Assembly: GCF_013141825.1 (NCBI RefSeq)
Contig: NZ_RZNH01000030.1
Location: forward strand, 1-64,000
DNA length: 64,000 nucleotides
Direction: 5' to 3'
Origin: Marinifilum caeruleilacunae
Lineage (GTDB): Bacteria > Bacteroidota > Bacteroidia > Bacteroidales > Marinifilaceae
Both the position numbers and the translations under genes were made by a program. Positions 9,310 to 18,603 of the stretch are shown piece after piece. The notes beneath the pieces were generated by a model. That model was given only the letters and a program-made list of their open reading frames with translations. It had not been told where the DNA came from and did not search any database. Each line of letters starts with the position of its first letter. The first letter of the stretch is position 1.

Positions 9310-10869
9310 ATGGGAGCAAGTAATTGTAAAGAAACGCCGCGGCAACGGATGATTGGAATGATGTATTTATTTCTGACAGCAATGTTGGCGATAAATGTAT
9401 CGAACGAAGTACTGGACGCTTTTACAACAATCGATAATGGGTTGGCTAAGACCATATCTACTTTTGAAGAAAAAACTGCCGTTACCTACGGAGAATTCAA
9501 AACTGCTTACGAAGCAAATGAAAATAAAGTAAAAGAATCTTGGGAATACGCTCAGAATATTAGAATACAATCCGATAGTCTATTCAACTATATTCAAATG
9601 TTAAAAGAAAAAATAGTTGAGAAAGCTGATGGCCCAGAGTATGATATGAAGAATATCAAAAGTAGAGATAATATTGATATTCCAGGTGAAGTAATGATAG
9701 TAGGAAGACATGGTAAAGATTTAAGACAAGCCATTTCTAATTATCGAGACCTAGTATTGAATCATGTTAATGAAAATGATGAAAGACTTCGTCATGCGAT
9801 TCAAGAAACATTAGATACTTCTAAGCCTGAAAAGAGTAAAAAAGGGGATCCTAATTATTCATGGGAATCTAAACTGTTTAATCACACACCTTTGGTAGGA
9901 GCAGTTACTCTTTTATCAAAAATGCAATCGGATATCAGAAATACAGAATCGGATATTGTAAATTATCTGTTCAACCAAATTGAAGCAGAATCGTTTAGTT
10001 TTAACAAATTGAAGGCTGAAGTGTATGCTCCTTCAAGTTATATTATAAAAGGTAATACCTATAAGGCTCAGGTATTTTTAGCTGCTGTAGATACTACTCA
10101 GTATCCTAAAGTTGAAGTAGACCGAAGAGGTATTTTAACTGATTATGACAATGATGGTAGAGCGACTTACACCGCTAAAGCAGATAAAGTTGGACCAGTA
10201 AAATGGGGGGGGATCCTTACATACATAACTCCTTCTGGTATTGAAAAAGAACTTGAATTTTCATCTGAATACATTGTCGCAGAACCAAATGTGGTGGTTT
10301 CTCCTACCAAAATGAATGTGTTTTATGTTGGTGTTGACAATCCTGTAAGTGTATCTGCACCAGGGTTCTCATCAGATAGAATTCGAGCATCTATTTCTAA
10401 TAGAAATGGTCGCCTGGTTAAGAGAAGTGATGATGAATATATTGCAAAACCAGAAGTAGTTGGCAGAACTGCAAAAGTTCTTGTAGAGGCCAATTTCGAT
10501 GGAGAATGGAGACCATTACGAACCGTAGATTTCCGTGTAAAACCAATTCCTGATCCTGTTGCAAAGATTGCAGACAAGAATGGTGGAAAAATCAAGAAGA
10601 ATCTACTATTGGCACAAAGCGGTGTTGATGCAGTAATGGACAACTTCGATTTCGATCTTGAATTTAAGATTACCGGTTTTACCGTATCGACCATACAAAA
10701 AGGTTTTACGGTTGACGAAGCATCAAGATCGGATACCTTTACCCCTGAGCAAATGAGATTGCTTAGAAATTTAAGAAGAAATAATAAAGTTTATATAGAA
10801 GATATTAGGGCGGTAGGTCCCGATGGTGTAACCAGAAATCTGCCTGCTATTGTATTTAGAATAGAGTAA
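9310..10869 (+). CDS. gldM: GldM, type IX secretion motor/periplasmic shaft protein
   Basis: A 519-residue protein with the family start GASNCKETPRQRMIGMMYLF and one N-terminal membrane helix (about 17-35) that inserts in the GldL bundle, followed by a large periplasmic part made of a helical first domain and several beta-rich domains. It couples the motor to the GldK-GldN ring. By eye, the middle of the gene (about 9540-10400) uses more A/T in third codon positions than its neighbours or its own end; this may reflect local recombination but was not measured. It lies 15 bases before gldN. Confidence 0.94.
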   Translation: MGASNCKETPRQRMIGMMYLFLTAMLAINVSNEVLDAFTTIDNGLAKTISTFEEKTAVTYGEFKTAYEANENKVKESWEYAQNIRIQSDSLFNYIQMLKEKIVEKADGPEYDMKNIKSRDNIDIPGEVMIVGRHGKDLRQAISNYRDLVLNHVNENDERLRHAIQETLDTSKPEKSKKGDPNYSWESKLFNHTPLVGAVTLLSKMQSDIRNTESDIVNYLFNQIEAESFSFNKLKAEVYAPSSYIIKGNTYKAQVFLAAVDTTQYPKVEVDRRGILTDYDNDGRATYTAKADKVGPVKWGGILTYITPSGIEKELEFSSEYIVAEPNVVVSPTKMNVFYVGVDNPVSVSAPGFSSDRIRASISNRNGRLVKRSDDEYIAKPEVVGRTAKVLVEANFDGEWRPLRTVDFRVKPIPDPVAKIADKNGGKIKKNLLLAQSGVDAVMDNFDFDLEFKITGFTVSTIQKGFTVDEASRSDTFTPEQMRLLRNLRRNNKVYIEDIRAVGPDGVTRNLPAIVFRIE

Positions 10870-10884
10870 TAAAATTTACATAGG

Positions 10885-11730
10885 ATGAAGAAAAGCTTAT
10901 TACTATTAATCGGTCTTGCACTGTTTTGTTCTGCGAATGTAATGTCGCAAACAAACCCAACCAGTGTATACAGCAAGAATCACATTAAGAATCGTAAACC
11001 AATTCCTTATTCAAACATTCGTGAATCGGATGTGATGTGGTCTAAATTGGTATGGAGAATCGTTGATTTGAGGGAAAAAATGAACCTTCCAATGTATTAT
11101 CCAACTACGCCACAGGATGATCGTTACAGCTTAATTGATTTGCTGATGTATGGTATCGAAAATGAAGGTTTGACAGCCTATTCTACAAACGATGATGAAT
11201 TTAAAGAGCCAATGACTTTGGACGAAATTCACACCAAGTTTGATGCTCAGGCCGACACAATGATGCAACGCAACAGGTTAACCGGTGAATTGGAGCCAGT
11301 AATTATTCCTGGTGAAATGCACACCGACGATGTGAAACGTTACATGGTAAAAGAGCAGTGGTTCTTCGACAAGCAGACATCTACCATGCAGGTTAGAATT
11401 ATTGGTATTTGTCCAATTCGCGAGTATGTAAAAGATGGCGATACTGCCATGGACGGTGTACAAATGAAGCAGCTTTTCTGGGTTTATTTCCCTGAGGCAA
11501 GACCATTGTTGGCTACTCATGAAGTATTTAACCCGTTTAACGATGCAGCTCGTTACTCATTCGACGATCTTTTTATGAAGAGACGTTTTTCAAGCTTTAT
11601 TACTCAAATCTCGAACGTTCACAACAACCGTGGTATCAGCGAATACACAGTTGGAATTAATTCTATGCTCGAAGCAGAAAAAATTAAGAACGATATCTTC
11701 GAATACGAACACGATCTTTGGGAATACTAG
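10885..11730 (+). CDS. gldN: GldN, type IX secretion ring component
   Basis: A 281-residue secreted protein with a signal peptide (MKKSLLLLIGLALFCSANVMSQ) and GldN/PorN family features such as DVMWSKLVWRIVDLREKMN, PLMYGIE-like LLMYGIENEGLTAYS, WFFDKQTSTMQVRIIGICPI and FWVYFPEARPLLATHE. It partners GldK in the periplasmic ring. It is the last gene of the cluster and is followed by a strong terminator. No gliding adhesin or PorU/PorV gene lies next to the cluster here. Confidence 0.94.
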   Translation: MKKSLLLLIGLALFCSANVMSQTNPTSVYSKNHIKNRKPIPYSNIRESDVMWSKLVWRIVDLREKMNLPMYYPTTPQDDRYSLIDLLMYGIENEGLTAYSTNDDEFKEPMTLDEIHTKFDAQADTMMQRNRLTGELEPVIIPGEMHTDDVKRYMVKEQWFFDKQTSTMQVRIIGICPIREYVKDGDTAMDGVQMKQLFWVYFPEARPLLATHEVFNPFNDAARYSFDDLFMKRRFSSFITQISNVHNNRGISEYTVGINSMLEAEKIKNDIFEYEHDLWEY

Positions 11731-11752
11731 AAAGAGTATTTCATACAAAATA

Positions 11753-11782
11753 AAAAAGGACCTCAATGAGGTCCTTTTCTTT
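11753..11782 (+). terminator. Terminator between gldN and the convergent guanylyltransferase gene
   Basis: AAAAGGACCTC and GAGGTCCTTTT pair around a three-base loop, with A and T runs on either side. It probably serves both converging genes. Confidence 0.88.
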
Positions 11783-11798
11783 TGTAAATATCTTGAGT

Positions 11799-12887
11799 TT
11801 AGATATACTCCTCTCCTTTTGTAATTTTCACATCGTTTACAAACTTTCTAATTTCCTGCTCATCGCGTTTGCGGCAAATTAGCAAGGTTTTATCTGTATC
11901 CACTACAATGAAATCTTTTAAACCTTGTACAACCACCAATTTCTCGTTAGGAGCATTCACCAAACAATCTTTCGATTCGTACAACATTACATTTTCGCCC
12001 TGAACAGCATTCTGGTTGTCATCTTTGCTTGAATGCTCGTACATCGAACCCCAGGTTCCCAGGTCGGACCAACCAAACTCGGTACAGTATACATATACAT
12101 TATCCGATTTTTCAAGAATTCCATAGTCGATAGAAATATTCTGGCATTCCGGATATATTTTATCAATAGCTGCTTGTTCCTTTTCTGTATCGATATCCTC
12201 AAAAATCGATTCGAATAAAGCATTTACATCAGGTAAAAATTTATTGAACGAATTTTGAATGGCTTGCAAAGACCACAAGAAAATTCCTGAATTCCAGAAA
12301 AACTCTCCCGACTCGTAAAAGATCTTTGCCAAATCCAAATGTGGTTTCTCAGTAAATGTTTTAACAGGATAAATATCCGATGATTGATCAACCGATTTTT
12401 TGCCCACCTGTATGTAACCATATCCCGTTTCCGGCCTGGTAGGTTGCATGCCCAAAGTCATCAGTTTGTCTTCCTCTTTTACAAAGTCGATTCCTTCTTT
12501 TAGTACTTCAAGGAATTTCACCTCGTTCAGAATTAAATGATCGGCTGGTGTAACAACAACCGAAGCATTCGGGTTACGCTTTAAGATTTTATAGTTCGCA
12601 TAAGCAATACAAGGAGCTGTATTTCTTCTTAAGGGTTCCAACAATACCTGATCTGCTTTCAACTCCGGAATTTGTTCCAATACCAAGTCTTTATAAATGG
12701 CATTTGTAACCACGAAAAAGTTCTCCACCGGACAAACCGAAGCGAATCGTTCGAAGGTATGCCTGATTAAGGTTTTTCCTGTTCCCAGGATATCAAGAAA
12801 TTGTTTTGGTCGTAAATTTTTACTTAAAGGCCAGAATCGGGAACCGACTCCTCCTGCCATGATAACGCAGTAGTTGTTAGTATTCAT
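11799..12887 (-). CDS. Mannose-1-phosphate guanylyltransferase
   Basis: Makes GDP-mannose from GTP and mannose 1-phosphate for polysaccharide and glycoconjugate synthesis. The start is placed at 12887, giving 362 residues beginning MNTNNYCVIMAGGVGSRFWP; the frame is open further upstream, but the nucleotidyltransferase signature GGVGSRFWPLSKNLRPKQF must lie at the N-terminus. Other family motifs are VVTPADHLI, GYGYIQVG, FTEKP and FFWNSGIFLW. There is no fused phosphomannose isomerase domain, so it is the short form. It is divergent from the MlaE-like gene, with about 150 bases between the chosen starts. Confidence 0.9.
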   Translation of the reverse strand: MNTNNYCVIMAGGVGSRFWPLSKNLRPKQFLDILGTGKTLIRHTFERFASVCPVENFFVVTNAIYKDLVLEQIPELKADQVLLEPLRRNTAPCIAYANYKILKRNPNASVVVTPADHLILNEVKFLEVLKEGIDFVKEEDKLMTLGMQPTRPETGYGYIQVGKKSVDQSSDIYPVKTFTEKPHLDLAKIFYESGEFFWNSGIFLWSLQAIQNSFNKFLPDVNALFESIFEDIDTEKEQAAIDKIYPECQNISIDYGILEKSDNVYVYCTEFGWSDLGTWGSMYEHSSKDDNQNAVQGENVMLYESKDCLVNAPNEKLVVVQGLKDFIVVDTDKTLLICRKRDEQEIRKFVNDVKITKGEEYI

Positions 12888-13041
12888 ATTGATTAGTAAT
12901 AATATGCAGATAAATATTAGATATCCTAAAATACATAAATCCCAAGTCAATTCAAAAATAGTTTGGCTTTTCCTTTGGCAGGAAAAAGCAAGCGATACAA
13001 TAAGTAAATTATTTGTACTTTTATCGTAAACAAGATAAGTT

Positions 13042-13782
13042 ATGAATCTTTTTGAGCACGTTGGCAAATTCTCTAGATTCCTGATTTTGGTTCTTTCCAA
13101 ACCAGAAAAAGGGAAATTATTTTTCTCTCAGATTGTGAAGGAAATTCATAAGCTGGGAATCAATTCCATTGGAATCGTTGTAATTATCTCCCTGTTTATG
13201 GGGGCGGTTATAGCACTTCAAACGGCCTATAACTTAATGAACCCATTGCTACCTGAATACCTGGTAGGTTATACGACTCGCGAATCAATGATTCTTGAAT
13301 TCTCCTCGACCATTGTTGGCTTAATTCTAGCCGGTAAGGTAGGCTCCAACATTGCTTCTGAAATAGGTTCGATGAGAGTTACCGAGCAAATTGATGCCTT
13401 GGAAATTATGGGGATCAACTCGGCTTCTTACCTGATTTTGCCAAAAATTGTAGCTGCGATTTTTATTAATCCATTCCTTTATGTTCTGAGTGTTTTTGTA
13501 GGAATTTTGGGCGGATTACTTGCCAGTTACCTCACCAGCACAGTGCCATTAAGCGATTTTATATACGGAACCCAATTCGGATTTATTCCTTACTATATCA
13601 CCTATTCGTTGGTGAAAACAGTTGTTTTTGCCTTTATTATTACTGCCATTCCATCCTACTATGGATATTACGTAAAAGGTGGAGCCCTGGAAGTTGGTAA
13701 AGCCAGTACCAAAGCTGTGGTAAACAGCAGCATCCTAATTCTATTGGCTAATGTGATACTTACTCAAATTCTCTTAAAATGA
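13042..13782 (+). CDS. mlaE: MlaE-family lipid ABC transporter permease
   Basis: A 246-residue inner membrane permease with five or six hydrophobic segments. The MlaE family hallmark GKVGSNIASEIGSMRVTEQI lies at about residues 95-115 and is followed by DALEIMGINSASYL. Such proteins move phospholipids or related lipids between inner and outer membranes with an ATPase and an MCE-domain protein. It overlaps the following ATPase gene by four bases (ATGA), indicating translational coupling. No MCE (MlaD) gene follows, so the substrate-binding partner must be encoded elsewhere. Confidence 0.9.
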   Translation: MNLFEHVGKFSRFLILVLSKPEKGKLFFSQIVKEIHKLGINSIGIVVIISLFMGAVIALQTAYNLMNPLLPEYLVGYTTRESMILEFSSTIVGLILAGKVGSNIASEIGSMRVTEQIDALEIMGINSASYLILPKIVAAIFINPFLYVLSVFVGILGGLLASYLTSTVPLSDFIYGTQFGFIPYYITYSLVKTVVFAFIITAIPSYYGYYVKGGALEVGKASTKAVVNSSILILLANVILTQILLK

Positions 13783-14531
13783 TCAGACTGGACAAGCTTA
13801 ACAAATCATTTGGCGATTTAAAGGTCTTAAACGATATCTCCATTACATTCGAAGCCGGAAAAACGAATTTAATAATCGGTCAGAGTGGTTCAGGGAAAAC
13901 AGTACTCCTAAAATCGATCATTGGATTACACGAGGTAGATAATGGGTCCATTTTTTACGACGATAGAGATTTTACAGCTCTAAACCATAAGGGTAAAAAG
14001 GAAATCCGTAAAGAAATGGGAATGGTTTTCCAGGGTGGCGCATTGTTCGATTCCTTTAATGTAGAGGAAAATGTAAGGTTCCCACTCGATATGTTCTCAA
14101 AAATGTCGGAAAAAGAGAAAAACAATCGCGTTTCTTTTTGCCTCGACAGGGTAAATATTCAAAATGCAAATCACCTTTATCCATCCGAAATTAGTGGTGG
14201 AATGCAAAAACGTGTTGCCATTGCCCGCGCCATTGCCCTTAATCCTAAATATCTGTTTTGCGATGAACCCAACTCCGGATTAGATCCGGTTACGGCAATT
14301 GTAATCGATAATTTGATTCAGGAGATCACCAAAGAGTTTAATATGACAACAATTATTAACACTCATGATATGAATTCGGTGATGGAGATTGGAGAAAAAA
14401 TTCTTTTCATTAGTAAAGGTTATAAGGCATGGGAAGGCACAAAAGATGAAATTTTCAATACCGAAAACCAGGCACTGAACGATTTTGTTTTTGCTTCCGA
14501 TTTGTTTAAAAACATTAAAAAATCGACCTGA
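13779..14531 (+). CDS. mlaF: MlaF-like ABC transporter ATP-binding protein
   Basis: A 250-residue ABC ATPase with Walker A GQSGSGKT (about 34-41), signature SGGMQKRVAIARA, Walker B LFCDEP and a switch histidine in INTHDMNS. MQKRVAIARA in place of the usual QQQRVAIARA is typical of the Mla/Ttg2 subfamily. It is coupled to the upstream permease by a four-base overlap and drives its lipid transport. Confidence 0.9.
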   Translation: MIRLDKLNKSFGDLKVLNDISITFEAGKTNLIIGQSGSGKTVLLKSIIGLHEVDNGSIFYDDRDFTALNHKGKKEIRKEMGMVFQGGALFDSFNVEENVRFPLDMFSKMSEKEKNNRVSFCLDRVNIQNANHLYPSEISGGMQKRVAIARAIALNPKYLFCDEPNSGLDPVTAIVIDNLIQEITKEFNMTTIINTHDMNSVMEIGEKILFISKGYKAWEGTKDEIFNTENQALNDFVFASDLFKNIKKST

Positions 14532-14566
14532 TTGCCTCTGAACTTAAAGTTTATGCAAGCATTTGT

Positions 14567-14574
14567 TATCTTTG
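14567..14574 (+). promoter_or_regulatory. -7 box upstream of the DUF4296 gene
   Basis: TATCTTTG matches the Bacteroidota -7 consensus TAnnTTTG exactly, 24 bases before the ATG at 14599. A good -33 TTG at the right spacing was not seen, so this is a partial promoter match. Confidence 0.5.
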
Positions 14575-14598
14575 CCTAACAAACCAGTTTAGTTTCCA

Positions 14599-15438
14599 AT
14601 GAACAAAGTATTGATCATTACGATTGTTGCCATTTCGGCCTTTCTTTTTTCCTGTTCGAAAGAGAAAAAGAGTGAACCCAAATTAAATGAGGATGAATTC
14701 ATTCACATGCTGATTGATATTCATATTGCCGACGGAACTTTATCGGCTCAGAATGTTTATCGAGCTGGTAAAAATTATCGTCCGAGTTATTATTACAATT
14801 CTGTTTACGAAAAGTACAATTTGCAACCGGCAGAATTTGATTCATGTGTATCCTACTATGCACAGAACACTGCCAATTTTACCAAAATTTACGATAGGGT
14901 AATTGATTCGCTAAACAGGCTGGAAACCAAATATCGCATTGACATTAAAAATGCGAAACTGGAACAGGATACCATCAATTTGTGGAAAAGAAAAGATCAT
15001 TATATCGTTCCGAAAGAAGGGAAACCAAATTTTAATTTCCGCATTCCGATTAAAGAACGAGGTATATATACCGTTTCGGCTGATATCAGAATTTTTAAGA
15101 AAGATCAAACCGAAAATCCTAAAATGGAGGCTTATTTTTGGAAAAAAGACAGCATTAACGGCCCGCAAAAAGTTCATTTCGATCCTATATCAATTAAAAA
15201 AGATTCAATATTCAAGACTTATTCTATTCAGTTGGAATATCCTGATACCATTTATACCGAAATTAGAGGAAACCTGTTTAGTTGGGAAAATGATTTAAAA
15301 GTATTTACACAGGAGTATGAAATTAAAAATATCAAGATTTTTAATCCTGAAATAAAGCCTGATACTACTGCTATCGAGAAAGAAATTGAGAAGCACCTGA
15401 ACCGTGACAGATTAATGCGCGATTATAGTCCAGAATGA
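14599..15438 (+). CDS. DUF4296-type lipoprotein
   Basis: A 279-residue lipoprotein (lipobox FSC, Cys19) whose first part, EDEFIHMLIDIHIADGTLSA, is typical of the DUF4296 family of Bacteroidota; the C-terminal half is charged and beta-rich. The function of the family is unknown. In related Bacteroidales, from memory, this gene neighbours an amidohydrolase gene, and that holds here: its last four bases (ATGA) overlap the next gene. It probably sits in the periplasm on the inner or outer membrane. Confidence 0.75.
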   Translation: MNKVLIITIVAISAFLFSCSKEKKSEPKLNEDEFIHMLIDIHIADGTLSAQNVYRAGKNYRPSYYYNSVYEKYNLQPAEFDSCVSYYAQNTANFTKIYDRVIDSLNRLETKYRIDIKNAKLEQDTINLWKRKDHYIVPKEGKPNFNFRIPIKERGIYTVSADIRIFKKDQTENPKMEAYFWKKDSINGPQKVHFDPISIKKDSIFKTYSIQLEYPDTIYTEIRGNLFSWENDLKVFTQEYEIKNIKIFNPEIKPDTTAIEKEIEKHLNRDRLMRDYSPE

Positions 15439-16226
15439 GAAAAATAACTGCCAACTATATTTTTCCGGTAAGCTCGGCTCCATTAAAGAATGGAATCATT
15501 GTTCTCGACGAGCAGAACAGAATTACCGATATTATTGACACCAAAAACAATTTTAAAGAGATTGCAAACCTTGAGTTTTATGGTGGAGTAATTGTTCCAG
15601 CTTTCGTAGATGCATTCACCCTGATCTCCTATGCTACTTTTTCTCAGGCTGATTTTAAAGACTGCCTTGAAGGTGATTTCAATAAAAATCTACAATCAAA
15701 ATTAAGCGGATTAGATCCTGATTTGAAATCCGTACAACGATCAATCAACCATTTGGAGGCATTTGGGACCAAAGCTACCCTTGATGCTTTTCCAAATGAG
15801 GAAAGCGCTGCTCAGAAAGAGAGATCGAAAGTACATTTTACGCAAGAACAGGAGTTAAAATATCGTATTCCCGGTCAGCAAGAGCAAATGGACAGTTCAA
15901 TTGCTTTAATTAACAGTTCTATACTTTCGAAACTTCCGACTTTACCTAAGCAAAGCCAAGACATTTGCATAGGAACCGGCTCTTTGGGCACGCATCAAAA
16001 ATTATCGGTTTTTGATGAAATGAAGCTCATTCAGAATCACTTCCCTGAACTTTCGGTTTGGGAAATGATTACATGGGGAACGCTACAGCCTGCTCAAAAG
16101 CTACATATCGACGATGATTTTGGTAGCCTGGAAATTGGAAAACAACCAGGCTTGAATTTGATTTCAGGAATCGATTTTGAAAGCAACAAACTTAAGGCTG
16201 ATGCTGAATTAAAAGTCTTGATTTAA
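15435..16226 (+). CDS. Shortened amidohydrolase-family protein lacking metal ligands
   Basis: A 263-residue protein whose ends match cytosine-deaminase/chlorohydrolase-type amidohydrolases: an N-terminal beta-sandwich strand (TANYIFPVSSAPLKNGIIVL), the strand before the metal site (GGVIVPAFVDAFTLIS) and the C-terminal part (LSVFDEMKLIQNHFPELSVW, then FGSLEIGKQPGLNLI). Functional members run to about 380 residues with NxHxH after VPGF and GTDS near the end. Here the HxH position reads AFTLIS, GTDS reads GTGS, and roughly 110-120 residues of the barrel are missing. It is therefore unlikely to be a hydrolase; it may be a pseudoenzyme or a decaying gene that keeps its frame. It overlaps the DUF4296 gene by four bases and the convergent glycosyltransferase by four bases. 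Confidence 0.65.
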   Translation: MRKITANYIFPVSSAPLKNGIIVLDEQNRITDIIDTKNNFKEIANLEFYGGVIVPAFVDAFTLISYATFSQADFKDCLEGDFNKNLQSKLSGLDPDLKSVQRSINHLEAFGTKATLDAFPNEESAAQKERSKVHFTQEQELKYRIPGQQEQMDSSIALINSSILSKLPTLPKQSQDICIGTGSLGTHQKLSVFDEMKLIQNHFPELSVWEMITWGTLQPAQKLHIDDDFGSLEIGKQPGLNLISGIDFESNKLKADAELKVLI

Positions 16227-17512
16227 GAAGAAAATTTAGCCGCTTTTTCGAGCAGTTCGGTCAATTTCTCTTCCAGGGTATCAAAAGAAAAATATTTCTT
16301 ACCCAATTGGTAATTGTATTCTCCAATTTCACGATTCAACTTTTCATTGTGAATTACCTCTTTCATATCAGCAAGAGCTTTATCGGTAATCACATTGTCT
16401 TCGAGCATAACCGTTTTAAAGCCTTTGCTGCCGATATCGGGCCAGTAAACCGGCTTATAATTGTTTACAAACACAGGGCATTTACCCAAAACCGATTCGA
16501 TAAATGCATTTCCGAATCCTTCGTAAGTACTGAAGTAGGTACTTGCTTTTGCATGGGCATAAGCGTCGGAAAGAGCGTATGACTTACTTCCAGGCGTTTG
16601 TCTTCTGTGATTTTTAATGATATGAGAGGTAAACTTCACCTGTTTTTCGAGCTTTAACTCGTGAATCTGATCAATGAGCTCGTTGTAGTAAATATTTCCT
16701 TCGTCGTCTGAGTGACTGCCGGTAATTACAAGCTTGGCATGTTCATCTTCCAGCATGTGAATTAACTGAATGGCAGTTTCAATCCCTTTTCGGCGAACAA
16801 TTCTGGTAACCTGGGCAAGGATATAGTCAGAATCGCTTAAACCAATATTGCGTTTTAAATTGATATTGGTTTCGTTGATTTCTCCAAAAGGCAGGTCGAA
16901 ATTCATCACATTTGGAACCACAACAGATTCCCTGTTGAACCGTTCATTTAGAGTGTCTTGTCCGTAAGTGTTAATCACCGCATGAAATACGTTTGGCAAA
17001 CGCAAAGGAAAATTATCGGCTACAATGGAATTGATTTCCGCATAAGGAGAAAGATACCTGGTTCCACGTTCCCAGTAAAAATCGTGATCGTGGGTAATGG
17101 TTGGAAGTCCCAAATCAACAATCGCTTTTTTAATTCCCAATCCCATTTCCAGGTGAGCAGGCAAGGCCGATGCATTCTCCGATACCAATACATCAATTTT
17201 ATGTTCCTGTGCCCACTTTATAATTTTGTTTCCAATTAAATCGGCATAGAAATGGATGTGTTCCAGTAATTCTGCTAAGTTGTTATCCGGAAAGTGAAAG
17301 GCTTTCTTTTGTCCCCAAAAACCTTCGGGCGAAAAAAATGACATTTCGGGCACCAAAGTTTCGAACTGCGGATCTAGTTTTCGCTCTTCGAATTGCCCGG
17401 ATAAAGTATACACTTCATGCCCCATTTTTCGAAATACTTTAATCCACTTCTCAGTTTCCAACGCCACTCCATCAACTCCCCCAATTCTCCCAATAAGTAT
17501 TCCGATTCTCAT
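16223..17512 (-). CDS. Glycosyltransferase family 4 (GT-B fold)
   Basis: A 429-residue cytoplasmic or membrane-associated retaining glycosyltransferase. The start MRIGILIGRIGGVDGVALET is the nucleotide-sugar GT-B N-terminal loop; the C-terminal domain has VTRIVRRKGIETAIQLIHML and the donor-binding ExxxxxxxE region TYEGFGNAFIES. The acceptor and sugar cannot be told from sequence. It overlaps the end of the convergent amidohydrolase-like gene by four bases, so the two transcripts have no room for separate terminators. Confidence 0.82.
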   Translation of the reverse strand: MRIGILIGRIGGVDGVALETEKWIKVFRKMGHEVYTLSGQFEERKLDPQFETLVPEMSFFSPEGFWGQKKAFHFPDNNLAELLEHIHFYADLIGNKIIKWAQEHKIDVLVSENASALPAHLEMGLGIKKAIVDLGLPTITHDHDFYWERGTRYLSPYAEINSIVADNFPLRLPNVFHAVINTYGQDTLNERFNRESVVVPNVMNFDLPFGEINETNINLKRNIGLSDSDYILAQVTRIVRRKGIETAIQLIHMLEDEHAKLVITGSHSDDEGNIYYNELIDQIHELKLEKQVKFTSHIIKNHRRQTPGSKSYALSDAYAHAKASTYFSTYEGFGNAFIESVLGKCPVFVNNYKPVYWPDIGSKGFKTVMLEDNVITDKALADMKEVIHNEKLNREIGEYNYQLGKKYFSFDTLEEKLTELLEKAAKFSS

Positions 17513-17684
17513 GCTAAATTTCTTTTAATAACTATTTATTTACGACAGTATTTATCAATTGTTTCTACAATTTAAGTGTTTTTTATGGAACATGCGATAT
17601 ATTATTTTTTTGTTTGCTTATTGAATGTAAAAGTATAACTTTAAGTTTATTACCATACCAAAATTAAGAGTAAACACAAAAACT

Positions 17685-18581
17685 ATGTTAAAAACTACGA
17701 TCAGAGTAAGCTTTTTTTTACTGATTTTTACAAATTCGTTATTCTGCTTTTCCTGCAATGGAAATATAGGTTCGAATGAGAAGGTTGCCGAAAATAAACT
17801 TAGGCAACCCCAAAAATTTGGCCCGGTGAAAAACCTTTTCTACAACGTTCCCAGTCCAATACAGGTAACCGAGTTAATGAAGAAAATGGATCTTCCCTAC
17901 CAGCCCGACTTAATGAATTCTGTAAAGAATGCTGACAACTATCTTACACAGGCGGATATGGCAATCAATATTGGAATTTATGGTGCAGATTTGAGTTACA
18001 TTCGAATCTATAATCAATTTCAGGATGCAGCCAGATACCTTGCTGTAATTAAGAAATTTACACGCGAACTGGGAATTCCTGAAGAGCAGGAAAAAATTAC
18101 CGCTCAGCGTGTTGAAGCCAATATCGAAAACCAGGATTCTTTGCTTAATATTATCTCGGAAACTTTTACTAAATCCGATAGCTATTTAAAAGAAAATCAG
18201 CGAGGAGGAACTGCTGCCTTGATCGTTTTTGGTGGATGGATTGAAACATTATACCTGGCCACTAATATTATGGACTTGGACAATCCGCAGAAAGAATTGG
18301 TTAGTCTTATTGCTGAACAAAAGCATTCGGTGAAGAACTTAATTGGATTGCTAAGCCAGTATCGAAACGATGCAAAAATTAACGAAATACTGCCCGATTT
18401 AAAAAAGCTTGATGCCAAATTCAGAGAAATTGAACAGGTAAAAAGAACACCATCGAGTCTAAAATCGAAAAACGGAAAAACGATTATTCAGAATAAAGTA
18501 ACTCTAACGGCTTCGAACGAAACCATCAAGGAGATTCATGAAATTAATAATGGGATTAGAGCCAAGCTTACCGAATTATAA
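17685..18581 (+). CDS. Unrecognised lipoprotein, helical
   Basis: A 298-residue protein with a hydrophobic N-terminus and a probable lipobox CFSC (Cys24). The rest is mostly helical, with QFGPVKN-type loops and a short hydrophobic segment near AALIVFGGWIETLYLA. I do not recognise a named family. It lies 22 bases before a small secreted protein gene, with which it is probably transcribed. A periplasmic or outer-membrane-associated role is inferred only from the lipobox. Confidence 0.7.
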   Translation: MLKTTIRVSFFLLIFTNSLFCFSCNGNIGSNEKVAENKLRQPQKFGPVKNLFYNVPSPIQVTELMKKMDLPYQPDLMNSVKNADNYLTQADMAINIGIYGADLSYIRIYNQFQDAARYLAVIKKFTRELGIPEEQEKITAQRVEANIENQDSLLNIISETFTKSDSYLKENQRGGTAALIVFGGWIETLYLATNIMDLDNPQKELVSLIAEQKHSVKNLIGLLSQYRNDAKINEILPDLKKLDAKFREIEQVKRTPSSLKSKNGKTIIQNKVTLTASNETIKEIHEINNGIRAKLTEL

Positions 18582-18603
18582 TTTCTACTAAAACTCACTA
18601 CTT

